A program made the position numbers and the translations under genes. A model generated the notes under the pieces. The model was not told the origin of the DNA and made no database searches. It saw only the letters and a program-made list of their open reading frames with translations. Of a stretch of 64,000 nucleotides of DNA, positions 45,076 to 54,369 are shown one piece after another. Source of the stretch: JACQAP01 sp035548375 (GTDB taxonomy: Bacteria; Pseudomonadota; Gammaproteobacteria; Burkholderiales; JACQAP01); assembly GCA_035548375.1 (NCBI GenBank), contig DASZTG010000054.1:1-64000 (forward strand), in the 5' to 3' direction. The stretch's first letter is position 1, and each line of letters starts with the position of its first letter.

Positions 45076-45213
45076 GGTTATCCGGTTGTCGCGGGTAGTT
45101 GGGCGCCCGCGGGGCGTCCTCCGGACGATTGTACTTCGCGGACAACGTTCGGCCACGAGAACGGCCGGATTCCCTCCCCTCACCGCGGAGCGAGAAAGCA
45201 GCCTGAGATCTCC

Positions 45214-46218
<1,005 letters not shown>

Positions 46219-46240
46219 GAATTCTCTCTACTCAACATGC

Positions 46241-46396
46241 AACCACGGAGGGCACGGGGGACACGGAGAAATTCAAAGAATGGAAGGCGGGTTCGCGTGG
46301 TTCATTGTTCCCTCGACTGGCCGCGCGAAAATTACAACGTCCGCCTCTTTCCTTTTTCTCGCCCTTCCTCCGTGTTCTCCGTGTTCTCCGTGGTTC
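46241..46396. repeat. CACGGAG intergenic inverted-repeat element
   Basis: The left arm (46241-46270) carries CACGGAG, CACGGGG and CACGGAG at short spacing. The right arm (46362-46396) carries the complementary CTCCGTG three times. They could pair across a loop of about 90 bases into a long imperfect hairpin. Sequences of this CACGGAG/CTCCGTG kind recur between genes in many bacterial genomes. It separates the CobW-like gene from the small CxxC gene. Confidence 0.7.
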
Positions 46397-46424
46397 AGCA
46401 TCAGATCAAGAAGGATTTTTGCGG

Positions 46425-46733
46425 TCAATCCTGTTCCAGCGCCGCAACCAGTCGCTCGTCGAGCGGATCAATCGCCTGCCGGCGCAACTTCTCGGCCTCC
46501 GGCCAGACGGCTGCCACGCTTGCCACGATGCTGGTTTGGCCGGTCGAACCTTCGAGCAAGTAGGCGCTCCCTTGCCAGTCACTGAGCTTGAGGCCGAAAT
46601 GCCTGAGGATGCGATTGGCGAGTGCCACGCGATGCAGACGCTCGTGCCGGCGCGTGCGCCCGGCGGCGGCCGTGCCGTCGCCCGCCTCCGTCCAGTGCGC
46701 TTCGCCTGCAAACACGCCGCACAGGGCACACAT
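46425..46733 (-). CDS. Small MCALCG protein of unknown function
   Basis: 102-residue protein starting MCALCGVFAGEAHW: a CxxC pair at the N-terminus, then a basic region and a helical C-terminal half. It starts 6 bases after the polysaccharide deacetylase stop, so the two are co-transcribed, and it lies just upstream of the CobW-like metallochaperone. The Cys pair plus GTPase neighbour suggests a metal-linked role; this is inference. The function is unknown. Confidence 0.6.
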   Translation of the reverse strand: MCALCGVFAGEAHWTEAGDGTAAAGRTRRHERLHRVALANRILRHFGLKLSDWQGSAYLLEGSTGQTSIVASVAAVWPEAEKLRRQAIDPLDERLVAALEQD

Positions 46734-46739
46734 GGCTGC

Positions 46740-47624
46740 TTACTTCTTCTTGCGCGGATTGCGCCTGGCGAAGTCGTTGGCGATGTCGTCGAACGTGGTG
46801 AACCGCACGCCGGGATGGCGGACGATGTGGTTGAACAGGCGCTCCAGCATCAGCAGCACCTGCGGACGGCCAGCCACGTCGGGATGGATCGTGATGGCGA
46901 ACACCGCGTAGTCCATTTCCCGATAGACCCAGTCGAACTGGTCGCGCCACATTTCCTCGAGATGGCGCGGGTTGACGAAGCCGTGCGAGTTGGGCGCCTT
47001 CTTGATGAACATCATCGGCGGCAGGTCATCCAGATACCAGCTCGCCGGAATCTCGATCAGGTCCGTCTCCTCGCCGCGCACCAGCGGCTTCATCCACTCT
47101 TGCGGCTTCTTCGAATAGTCGATCGGCGTCCAGCTGTCGCCCACGCGCACGTAATAAGGCTCGAAGTCGCGGTGCATCAGGCTGTGGTCGTACTTGATGC
47201 CGCGTTCCAGCAGCAGTTCGTTGCTGACCCGGCTGAACTCCCACCACGGCGCGACGTAGCCGGTCGGGCGCTTTCCGGAGACTTTGGTGACGAGGTCGAT
47301 GCATTTGTCGAGCACGGCCGTTTCCTGCTCACGCGTCATCGCGATGGGATTTTCGTGGCTGTAGCCGTGGATGCCGATCTCGTGGCCCGCCTCGACCACC
47401 ATTGCAGTTTCCTTCGGAAAGGTCTCGATGGAATGCCCGGGAATGAACCACGTGGTCTTGATGCCCATGCGCTTGAACAGGTTCACGAGGCGCGGCATGC
47501 CGACCTCGCCGGCGAACAGGCCGCGGGAAATGTCGTCCGGCGAATCTTCCCCGCCATAAGAACCCAACCAGCCGGCGACTGCGTCCACATCCACGCCGAA
47601 CGCACACAGGATTTCCTTGGCCAT
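46740..47624 (-). CDS. Polysaccharide deacetylase family protein (PuuE/PgdA-like)
   Basis: 294-residue NodB-fold enzyme. FGVDVDAVAGWLG, the metal-site GHEIGIHGYSHENP and the YVAPWWEFS loop are of the type in PuuE/HpPgdA-like cytoplasmic enzymes (allantoinase or peptidoglycan deacetylase-like). No signal peptide is seen. GAGGAGG lies upstream of the ATG. It may hydrolyse an amide or N-acyl group in a small molecule. Co-transcribed with the small MCALCG protein. Confidence 0.85.
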   Translation of the reverse strand: MAKEILCAFGVDVDAVAGWLGSYGGEDSPDDISRGLFAGEVGMPRLVNLFKRMGIKTTWFIPGHSIETFPKETAMVVEAGHEIGIHGYSHENPIAMTREQETAVLDKCIDLVTKVSGKRPTGYVAPWWEFSRVSNELLLERGIKYDHSLMHRDFEPYYVRVGDSWTPIDYSKKPQEWMKPLVRGEETDLIEIPASWYLDDLPPMMFIKKAPNSHGFVNPRHLEEMWRDQFDWVYREMDYAVFAITIHPDVAGRPQVLLMLERLFNHIVRHPGVRFTTFDDIANDFARRNPRKKK

Positions 47625-47939
47625 TGAAGCCTCCTCAAATTGTCATGGATTGTGAATGCAGGATCGTGCCGGGCAGGTTTCGCACGATCTGTGCCAAAAA
47701 GCGAAAGGCGTTATGCGACTGAATATGAATGCAGCGGGGCCGGCAGTTGATCGCCCGCGGCCCGGACATGGTGCGCTGGAGCAGGTTTTGCACCTCCACC
47801 GCACACTATGTCTCGGCGGCAGGGTCCGGCCGGATCATGGACGCGCACGGGGCAAAACCGTAGAATTCGCCCCTTTTCCACGCACCCCGCCTCCGCGTCC
47901 GGGCAGCCAGCCACGGACGGGCGAGGTTCCCGGCAGGTC
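47625..47939. other. Divergent intergenic region
   Basis: About 315 bases between the deacetylase (minus) and release factor 3 (plus). Short frames here have no ribosome sites or family features. No clear promoter pair was found; promoters for both genes must lie here. Confidence 0.5.
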
Positions 47940-49574
47940 ATGAGCGAAACCGCAAAGGACACCCTCGCAGCGCACGTCGAGCAGCGGCGCACGTTCGCGA
48001 TCATTTCGCACCCGGACGCGGGCAAGACCACGCTCACCGAGAAGCTGTTGCTCTACGCCGGCGCCATCCATATCGCGGGCAGCGTGAAGGCGCGCAAGGC
48101 GACGCGCCACGCGACCTCCGACTGGATGGAAATCGAGAAGCAGCGCGGCATCTCGGTGGCGAGCTCGGTCATGCAGATGGAGTATCGCGGCCACGTCGTG
48201 AACCTGCTCGACACGCCTGGCCACAAGGATTTTTCCGAGGACACCTATCGCGTGCTGACCGCGGTCGATGCCGCGTTGATGGTCATCGACGCAGCCAACG
48301 GCGTGGAAGCCCAGACCCTGCGCCTGCTGGAAGTCTGCCGGTCGCGCGGCACGCCGATCATCACCTTCATCAACAAGATGGATCGCGAGGTCCGCGAGCC
48401 GCTGGAACTGATCGACGAAATCGAGAAAGTGCTCGGCATGTCGGTCGTGCCGTTCTCGTGGCCGATCGGCATGGGCAAATCATTTCGCGGCGTCTACGAC
48501 CTCGCGCAAGACCGCATCCGCCTGTTCAACGCCGGCGAAGACCGGGTCAAGAACGAGGAACAGGAAATCGTCTCTGGCCTGGACGACCCGTCGCTGGCAT
48601 CGCGCTTCGGCGACGAACTGGCGCGAGCCAAAAACGACATCGAGCTGGTGCAAGGCGCAACGCCGGCATTCTCGCGGGACGAATTCCTCGCGGGCAAGCA
48701 AACACCGGCATTCTTCGGCTCGGCCATCAACAATTTCGGCGTGCGCGAAGTGCTGGATGCGCTGGTGGACATCGCGCCGCCGCCGCAGCCGCGCGTGGCG
48801 CTGCAGGGCAAGGTCGATCCGCAGGACGAGCATTTCTCGTCGGTGGTGTTCAAGATCCAGGCGAACATGGACCCGGCGCACCGCGACCGCGTGGTGTTCC
48901 TGCGCGTGTGCTCGGGCAAGTTCGAGCGCGGCATGCGCCTGCGGATCCAGCGCACCGGCAAGGAAATCCGCCCGAATACCGTCGTGACCTTCCTGTCGCA
49001 ACGGCGCGAGCTGCTCGAGGAAGCCTACGCCGGCGACATCATCGGCATCCCGACGCACGGCGGCATCCAGCTCGGCGACACGCTCACGGACGGGCAGGAG
49101 CTGCAATTCACCGGCCTGCCGTTCTTCGCACCGGAGATTTTCCACATCGTCGAAGTCGTGAATCCGCTGAAGACGAAGCAGTTGCGCACCGGCCTCATGC
49201 AACTGGGCGAAGAAGGCGCGATCCAGGTATTCCGCCCGCTGCGCAACACGATGATGCTGCTGGGCGCTGTCGGCAGCCTGCAATTCGACGTCGCCGCGCA
49301 CAGGCTGCAGCACGAGTACGGCGTGGAAGCCCGGCTGTCGCCGGCGCCTTATACCTGCGCGCGCTGGATTTCGTCCGAAGACCCCATCGCCTTCGACAAA
49401 TTCGTGGAGCAGAACGCCGGCCGGCTCGCGCGGGATGCCGCGGACGCGCTGGCCGTGCTGACCAATACCGCGTTTGAAATGAAGGTCATCGAGGATCGCT
49501 TCCCCGAGATCAAATTCCACAAGCAGCGCGAGCACGCGGGGCTGATGGCGGATCGCATTGCGGATCTCGCCTGA
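47940..49574 (+). CDS. prfC: Peptide chain release factor 3
   Basis: 544-residue translational GTPase that recycles RF1/RF2 after termination. The P-loop is SHPDAGKTT (23-31), with LLDTPGHKDF and FINKMD following, then the RF3-specific domain (SVVFKIQANMDPAHRDR; FLRVCSGKFERGM). Length is right for RF3 (about 530). The ATG at 47940 gives a normal N-terminus; the ribosome site is weak (GGCAGG). Housekeeping gene. Confidence 0.95.
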   Translation: MSETAKDTLAAHVEQRRTFAIISHPDAGKTTLTEKLLLYAGAIHIAGSVKARKATRHATSDWMEIEKQRGISVASSVMQMEYRGHVVNLLDTPGHKDFSEDTYRVLTAVDAALMVIDAANGVEAQTLRLLEVCRSRGTPIITFINKMDREVREPLELIDEIEKVLGMSVVPFSWPIGMGKSFRGVYDLAQDRIRLFNAGEDRVKNEEQEIVSGLDDPSLASRFGDELARAKNDIELVQGATPAFSRDEFLAGKQTPAFFGSAINNFGVREVLDALVDIAPPPQPRVALQGKVDPQDEHFSSVVFKIQANMDPAHRDRVVFLRVCSGKFERGMRLRIQRTGKEIRPNTVVTFLSQRRELLEEAYAGDIIGIPTHGGIQLGDTLTDGQELQFTGLPFFAPEIFHIVEVVNPLKTKQLRTGLMQLGEEGAIQVFRPLRNTMMLLGAVGSLQFDVAAHRLQHEYGVEARLSPAPYTCARWISSEDPIAFDKFVEQNAGRLARDAADALAVLTNTAFEMKVIEDRFPEIKFHKQREHAGLMADRIADLA

Positions 49575-49614
49575 GCCGGCTCGCCAACTCGCACAAACAC
49601 TCCAAAGGAAAACC

Positions 49615-50565
49615 ATGACCGACAGGAAAATCATCGCCGTCGCCGGTGCCACCGGTGCGCAGGGCGGCGGCCTGGTGCGAGCCATCCTCGCCGATCCGCA
49701 AGGGGGCTTCGCCGCACGCGCGCTGACGCGCAACCCCGATTCGGAAAAAGCAAAGGCGCTGGCGAAACTCGGCGCGGAAGTCGTCAAGGCCGACATCGAC
49801 GATGCTGCCAGCCTGGCCAGGGCCTACGAAGGCGCCTACGGCGCTTTCTGCGTGACATTTTTCTGGGATCACTTTTCGGTGGACCGCGAGGTCGCGGAAG
49901 CCCGCGCGATGGCGCACGCCGCGAAGCAGGCCAACCTGCGCCACGTCATCTGGTCCACGCTGGAAGACACGCGCAAGAGGGTGCCGCTGGGCGATACACG
50001 CATGCCGACCTTGCAGGGCAAGTACAAGGTGCCGCACTTCGACGGCAAGGGGGAGGCCGACCGGCTTTTCACCGAGGCCGGCGTGCCGACCACCTTCCTG
50101 CTCACGTCCTTTTACTGGGATAACTTCATCTACTTCGGCATGGGTCCCAAGAAAGGCGCGGACGGCAAGCTCGCCGTCACGCTGCCGATGGGCGACAGGA
50201 AATTGCCCGGCATCGCGGCGGAAGACATCGGCAAATGCGCCTACGGCGTTTTCAAGCGCGGCACCGAACTCATCGGCAAGACAGTCGGCATTGCGGGCGA
50301 GCACCTGAGCGGCAATGATATGGCCGCGGCGTTCGCGCGCACGCTAGGCCAGCCGGTTTCATACAACGCGGTGCCGCCCGAGGTTTATCGAGGTTTCGGC
50401 TTTCCGGGCGCCGACGACCTCGGGAACATGTTCCAGTACAAGCACGATTTCAACGACGACTTCCGGCGTCCGCGCGACATCGGGTTCTCGAAATCGTTGA
50501 ACCCCGCGCTGCAAAGCTTCCAGGCCTGGCTGGATGCGAACAAGGCGCGCATTCCGCTCGAGTAG
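49615..50565 (+). CDS. NmrA-like NAD(P)-binding protein
   Basis: 316-residue atypical short-chain dehydrogenase fold of the NmrA/HSCARG type, with VAGATGAQGGG for the nucleotide and no Tyr-Lys catalytic pair apparent. Such proteins sense redox state or act as quinone oxidoreductase-like enzymes. AAAGGAAA precedes the ATG. Forty bases downstream of prfC; co-transcription possible. Confidence 0.82.
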   Translation: MTDRKIIAVAGATGAQGGGLVRAILADPQGGFAARALTRNPDSEKAKALAKLGAEVVKADIDDAASLARAYEGAYGAFCVTFFWDHFSVDREVAEARAMAHAAKQANLRHVIWSTLEDTRKRVPLGDTRMPTLQGKYKVPHFDGKGEADRLFTEAGVPTTFLLTSFYWDNFIYFGMGPKKGADGKLAVTLPMGDRKLPGIAAEDIGKCAYGVFKRGTELIGKTVGIAGEHLSGNDMAAAFARTLGQPVSYNAVPPEVYRGFGFPGADDLGNMFQYKHDFNDDFRRPRDIGFSKSLNPALQSFQAWLDANKARIPLE

Positions 50566-50602
50566 TCGGGGCGCTCGGAATCGCGAGTGTCGACTCGAAT
50601 CG

Positions 50603-51562
50603 TCAGGCGACTTGCAGGCGCAGACGTGCCGAGTCGTATTCCTGCTTCAGTCTGGCGACCAATTCGCCGACCGGCGGCACGTCGACGATGTTGCCGATGC
50701 CCTGCCCCACGCCCCAGATATCCTTCCACGCCTTGGCGGGACGGTCGGACGCGAAGCTCATCGACGTCTTGTCCGCGGGGCCGAGGTTTTCCGGATCGAG
50801 GCCGGCGCGCAGGACGCTGGGCTTGAGGTAGTTGCCGTGCACGCCGGTGAAGAACGGCGTGTACATCACGTCCGCGGCGTTGTGGTCGAGGATCATCTGC
50901 TTGTACTCCGGCACGGCGTTGGCCTCCTGCGTGGCAAGGAAGCGCGTGCCCATGTATGCGAAATCCGCCCCCATGGCTTGAGCGGCGAGGATCCCGGCGC
51001 CGTCGGTGATCGAGCCCGATAGCGCGATCGGACCGGCGTAGAACCTGCGCACCTCCCGCAGCAGCGCGAACGGGCTCAGCGCGCCTGCGTGACCGCCGGC
51101 TCCCGCACACACGAGAATAAGTCCATCGACACCCGCCTCCAGCGCCTTTTGCGCGTGGCGAATGCTGATCACGTCATGGAACACCACGCCGCCGTACTCG
51201 TGCACTTTCTTCACCACGTCATTCGGCGCCCGCAAGCTGGTAATGATCATCGGCACGCGATGCCGGACGCAGGCGTCGAGGTCATGGTCCAGCCGGTCGT
51301 TGGACTGGTGGATGATCTGGTTCACCGCGAACGGCGCGATCCGGGCTTCGGGATGCACTTTGCGGTGCGCATCGAGCGCCGACTGGATTTGCGCCAGCCA
51401 TTCGTCGAGCAGTTCCTTCGGCCTGGCATTCAACGCCGGGAACGAGCCGATGACGCCGCTCTTGCATTGCTCGATGACCAGCGCGGGCACCCCGACGATG
51501 AACATCGGCGCGCCGATCACCGGCAGCGCCATCTGCGATTTCAGTTTTTCGACCAGCGTCAC
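50603..51562 (-). CDS. Nitronate monooxygenase-like flavoprotein
   Basis: 319-residue FMN-dependent TIM-barrel protein. GAPMFIVG near the start and the CAGAGGHAG loop with HDVISIRHAQKAL identify the 2-nitropropane dioxygenase/nitronate monooxygenase family; the late GTRFLATQEA segment is also typical. The GTG start at 51562 has GGGGAGG upstream. It oxidises nitronates or related compounds; the natural substrate is often unclear. Convergent with the NmrA-like gene. Confidence 0.88.
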   Translation of the reverse strand: MTLVEKLKSQMALPVIGAPMFIVGVPALVIEQCKSGVIGSFPALNARPKELLDEWLAQIQSALDAHRKVHPEARIAPFAVNQIIHQSNDRLDHDLDACVRHRVPMIITSLRAPNDVVKKVHEYGGVVFHDVISIRHAQKALEAGVDGLILVCAGAGGHAGALSPFALLREVRRFYAGPIALSGSITDGAGILAAQAMGADFAYMGTRFLATQEANAVPEYKQMILDHNAADVMYTPFFTGVHGNYLKPSVLRAGLDPENLGPADKTSMSFASDRPAKAWKDIWGVGQGIGNIVDVPPVGELVARLKQEYDSARLRLQVA

Positions 51563-51819
51563 GTCCTGCCTCCCCTTGGATACCGCCGCGTAACTTGCCC
51601 TGCCCGGGGCCGGCGAGTCAAGCCGGCGCCGCGGCGAATGCCGGTGAATCCAGCCGGCGCGTAGCCGCGTATATCGACGGGAGCGCGCCGGACAGGACTT
51701 TCGTGGCCTTGAGGCGCAATGCTCGCGTGGCGCCGGAACAGCGTTGCGCAAGAACATCCGGGCAGCCGGATCGTACGGCCGTCCCGGCCCCAGGGAACTT
51801 TGCATAGAGGAGACTCAGA

Positions 51820-52065
51820 ATGGATCGCAAAATCGTCACTGCCGCACTCGCCACCACCGCCGCCGCCCTGTTCGCCGCTTCCGCGGTGGTCACGACTGCA
51901 CAAGCGGAAGACGTCAAGGTGAAATGCTACGGCTCGAACGCCTGCAAGGGCCACAGCGAGTGCAAGACCGCCAACAACGCCTGCAAGGGCAAGAACGCTT
52001 GCAAGGGCAAGGGTTTCGAAGCCATGACCGAGAAGGCCTGCCTGGACAAGGTCGGCCGCGGCTAA
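51820..52065 (+). CDS. Bufferin-like (BufA2-type) cysteine-rich exported peptide
   Basis: 81-residue precursor. A signal peptide (about 1-29, cleaved after AQA) precedes a lysine/glycine-rich core with six cysteines at 36, 42, 48, 55, 61 and 74, in a repeating ACKG pattern (KCYGSNACKG; NNACKGKNACKG). This is the pattern of BufA2-type bufferins, periplasmic copper-binding peptides modified by a DUF692 protein (BufB) with BufC. No bufB or bufC gene is adjacent, so this is an orphan precursor. GAGGAGA precedes the ATG and a strong terminator follows, so it forms its own unit. Confidence 0.75.
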   Translation: MDRKIVTAALATTAAALFAASAVVTTAQAEDVKVKCYGSNACKGHSECKTANNACKGKNACKGKGFEAMTEKACLDKVGRG

Positions 52066-52087
52066 GCCATACCCGCGCAGTACCCAG

Positions 52088-52112
52088 GGACGCCTTCGGG
52101 CGTCCTTTTTTT
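52088..52112 (+). terminator. Rho-independent terminator after the bufferin-like gene
   Basis: A perfect 7-base stem (GGACGCC/GGCGTCC) with a TTCG tetraloop is followed by seven T, 22 bases after the stop codon. Confidence 0.9.
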
Positions 52113-52220
52113 ATGCCCACCCCGGCTTTTGGCGGCGGGCCCGCCGCCGCAACCGTCGGGGTGCCCGCGGCGCTATACTTCGGTCACGCAGGCACCATCC
52201 GACCCGCACTGGAGGAACCC

Positions 52221-52814
52221 ATGGGCAACATGAACGAGCAGCGCAGCAACTTCAATTCGATGAAGGAAAGCACGAAGGCGGACTGGGACATCATCGTCAC
52301 CCGCCACCAGCCCTATGCGGCCGAACTCGCCGACCGGGTCATGTCGCACCTGAAGATGCTGGGCGACGACAACGGCGGTTTCGCGGTAACCCGCCTGCAA
52401 CATTCGCTGTTGACGGCCACGCTGGCGCACAAGAGCGGCGAGGATGAGGAATACGTCGTCTGTGCGCTGCTGCACGACATCGGCGACACGCTGGGCTCAT
52501 GGAACCATCCGGACGTTTCCGCCGCGATCGTGAAGCCCTTCGTTTCGGAGGCGAACCACTGGATGGTGGAAAAGCACGGCATCTTCCAGGGCTACTTCTT
52601 CTTCGAGCACATCGGCCTCGACCCGAACATGCGCGAGCAGTTTCGCGGGCACCCGCACTTCGAGCGCACGGCGCGCTTCTGCGAGATCTACGACAACCCC
52701 GCCTTCAACCCGAAGCTGGAATGCGCGCCGCTGGAATTTTTCGCGCCGATGGTGCAGCGGGTATTCGAAAAGCCGAAGAATTCGATCTACAAGGACACCT
52801 GTCACGCGAAGTGA
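52221..52814 (+). CDS. HD-domain protein, PhnZ/MIOX-like
   Basis: 197 residues. The HD motif (His61; LLHDIGD with His85-Asp86) and segments such as AIVKPFVSEANHWMVEKHG and FERTARFCEIYDNPAF place it with PhnZ-like mixed-valent diiron oxygenases (MIOX fold) that cleave organophosphonates or inositol. GGAGGAA precedes the ATG. No phosphonate genes adjoin, so the substrate is uncertain; a phosphohydrolase of the same fold is the alternative. Confidence 0.75.
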   Translation: MGNMNEQRSNFNSMKESTKADWDIIVTRHQPYAAELADRVMSHLKMLGDDNGGFAVTRLQHSLLTATLAHKSGEDEEYVVCALLHDIGDTLGSWNHPDVSAAIVKPFVSEANHWMVEKHGIFQGYFFFEHIGLDPNMREQFRGHPHFERTARFCEIYDNPAFNPKLECAPLEFFAPMVQRVFEKPKNSIYKDTCHAK

Positions 52815-52897
52815 CAAGTGTCAGGCGCGAGGCTCGGCGCTCGAGGGTTGGAGCGTAAGAAATCTCGCGCCTGGTCCCTCGCGCCTCGAGCCTGAAG

Positions 52898-54367
52898 CTA
52901 GCGCTTCGAAAGCGCGTCCGCGCCGGGAAGCTGGGCGACGTTCCAATCTCCGCCGACTGCCTTGATCAGGCGCACCGCCGCCGACATGCGACGCCGGGAA
53001 ATGTCCACGGCGGTACGCTCGTTGCTCAGCGAGAAAGTCTGCGCGACCACCACGTCGAGGTAGCTCGCGGCGCCAGCGGTGTAACGGTTGGTCGTCAGCG
53101 TCAATGAGCGCTGCGCGGCCTTGACCGCGCCATCCTGGATCTGCGCTTCCTCGGCGAGAATGCCCAGCGCGGCGAGGTTGTCTTCGACATCCTGGAACGC
53201 GGTCAACACGGTCTGGCGGTAGGAGGCGACCGTCGCATCGTATGCGGCTTGCGCCTGGTCGGTGAGCGCGCGGCGCGCGCCGCCGTCGAAGAGCAGCATC
53301 GAGGCTTCGGGCCCGATTGACCAGAAACGGCTCGGCAGCGAGAGCCAGTTCGAGGCCTTTGCGCTTTCGAGCCCGGCCGCTGCGCCGATCGAGATCGTCG
53401 GATAGTAGGCCGCTTTCGCGATCCCGATCTGCGCGTTCGCCGCGGCAACCTGGCGCTCGGCCGACGCGATGTCCGGCCGGCGCTCGAGCAACTCCGAGGG
53501 CACGCTCAACGGGATGACCGGTGGCAGCGGGTTCGATTCGATCATCGCCACGGAAAAATCCGACGCGACCTTGCCGACCAGCAGCGCGATCGCATGCTCG
53601 AGTTGCACGCGCTGCACGCGCAGGTCCACGGCCTGCGCCTGCGCGGTTTTCAGTTGCGTTTCCGCGAGCGCCACGTCGGCATCGGAAGCCACCCCGCCCT
53701 CGTGCCGATTGATGGTCAGTTCCTGGAATTTCGAGTAGGCGACCAGCGTGCGGCCCAGCAGGTCGCGCTCGGCGTCGATGCCGCGCAGCAGGAAGTAGTC
53801 CACGGCAAGCTCGGCCTGGATGCTCAGGCGCACGTTCTCGAGTTCCGCGGCGCTCGCTTGCGCGCTGGCCTCGGCGGATTCGACCGCCCGGCGCACCTTG
53901 CCCCAGATGTCGGCCTCCCAGGAAACCTGCAGCGGCAGCGAAAAATCGTTTGCCGGGCCGATGTTCGCCGGCGTGTTCGCATAAACGTTTCCCGACTTCC
54001 TGAAGCGCGTCGCCGACACGCCGAGCGTGGCGGTCGGCATGTAGCCCGCCTGCGCATACTGCGCGGCGGCACGCGCCTGCCTGAACTGCGCTTCCGCGAT
54101 CGCCAGGCTCTGGTTCGATTTCGCCGCCTGTTCTTCCAGGTCGTTCAGGACCGGATCGTTGAACACCGTCCACCACTTGCCGCGATTCTCGCGATCGGCA
54201 GGTGCCGCGAGCTTCCATACGCCGTCTGCCTGCGCCGATTCCTTGAAGGTTTGCGGCGTATCCATCTTCGGCCTGACGTAATCGGGGCCGACCGTGCAGG
54301 CAGCGAGCGAAACGCCAGCCAGCAGCGCCAAGCCAACGTAGTGCTTGTCGAGGAACGCGCGATGCAT
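52898..54367 (-). CDS. RND efflux outer-membrane lipoprotein (NodT/OprM type)
   Basis: 489-residue TolC-family channel. Lipobox LAGVSLAAC ends the signal; TVGPDYVRP follows, the hallmark of NodT-type factors. Two alpha-helical repeats each of about 200 residues are seen (LEEQAAKSNQSLAIAEA; ERQVAAANAQIGIA). It starts 2 bases after the adaptor stop and ends the three-gene efflux operon. Confidence 0.92.
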   Translation of the reverse strand: MHRAFLDKHYVGLALLAGVSLAACTVGPDYVRPKMDTPQTFKESAQADGVWKLAAPADRENRGKWWTVFNDPVLNDLEEQAAKSNQSLAIAEAQFRQARAAAQYAQAGYMPTATLGVSATRFRKSGNVYANTPANIGPANDFSLPLQVSWEADIWGKVRRAVESAEASAQASAAELENVRLSIQAELAVDYFLLRGIDAERDLLGRTLVAYSKFQELTINRHEGGVASDADVALAETQLKTAQAQAVDLRVQRVQLEHAIALLVGKVASDFSVAMIESNPLPPVIPLSVPSELLERRPDIASAERQVAAANAQIGIAKAAYYPTISIGAAAGLESAKASNWLSLPSRFWSIGPEASMLLFDGGARRALTDQAQAAYDATVASYRQTVLTAFQDVEDNLAALGILAEEAQIQDGAVKAAQRSLTLTTNRYTAGAASYLDVVVAQTFSLSNERTAVDISRRRMSAAVRLIKAVGGDWNVAQLPGADALSKR

Positions 54368-54369
54368 GC

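Noticed and set aside
46241..46396. Possible CRISPR array or insertion-sequence end
   Set aside because: The units are short, opposed and without regular spacers, and there is no transposase or cas gene; an intergenic inverted repeat explains it better.
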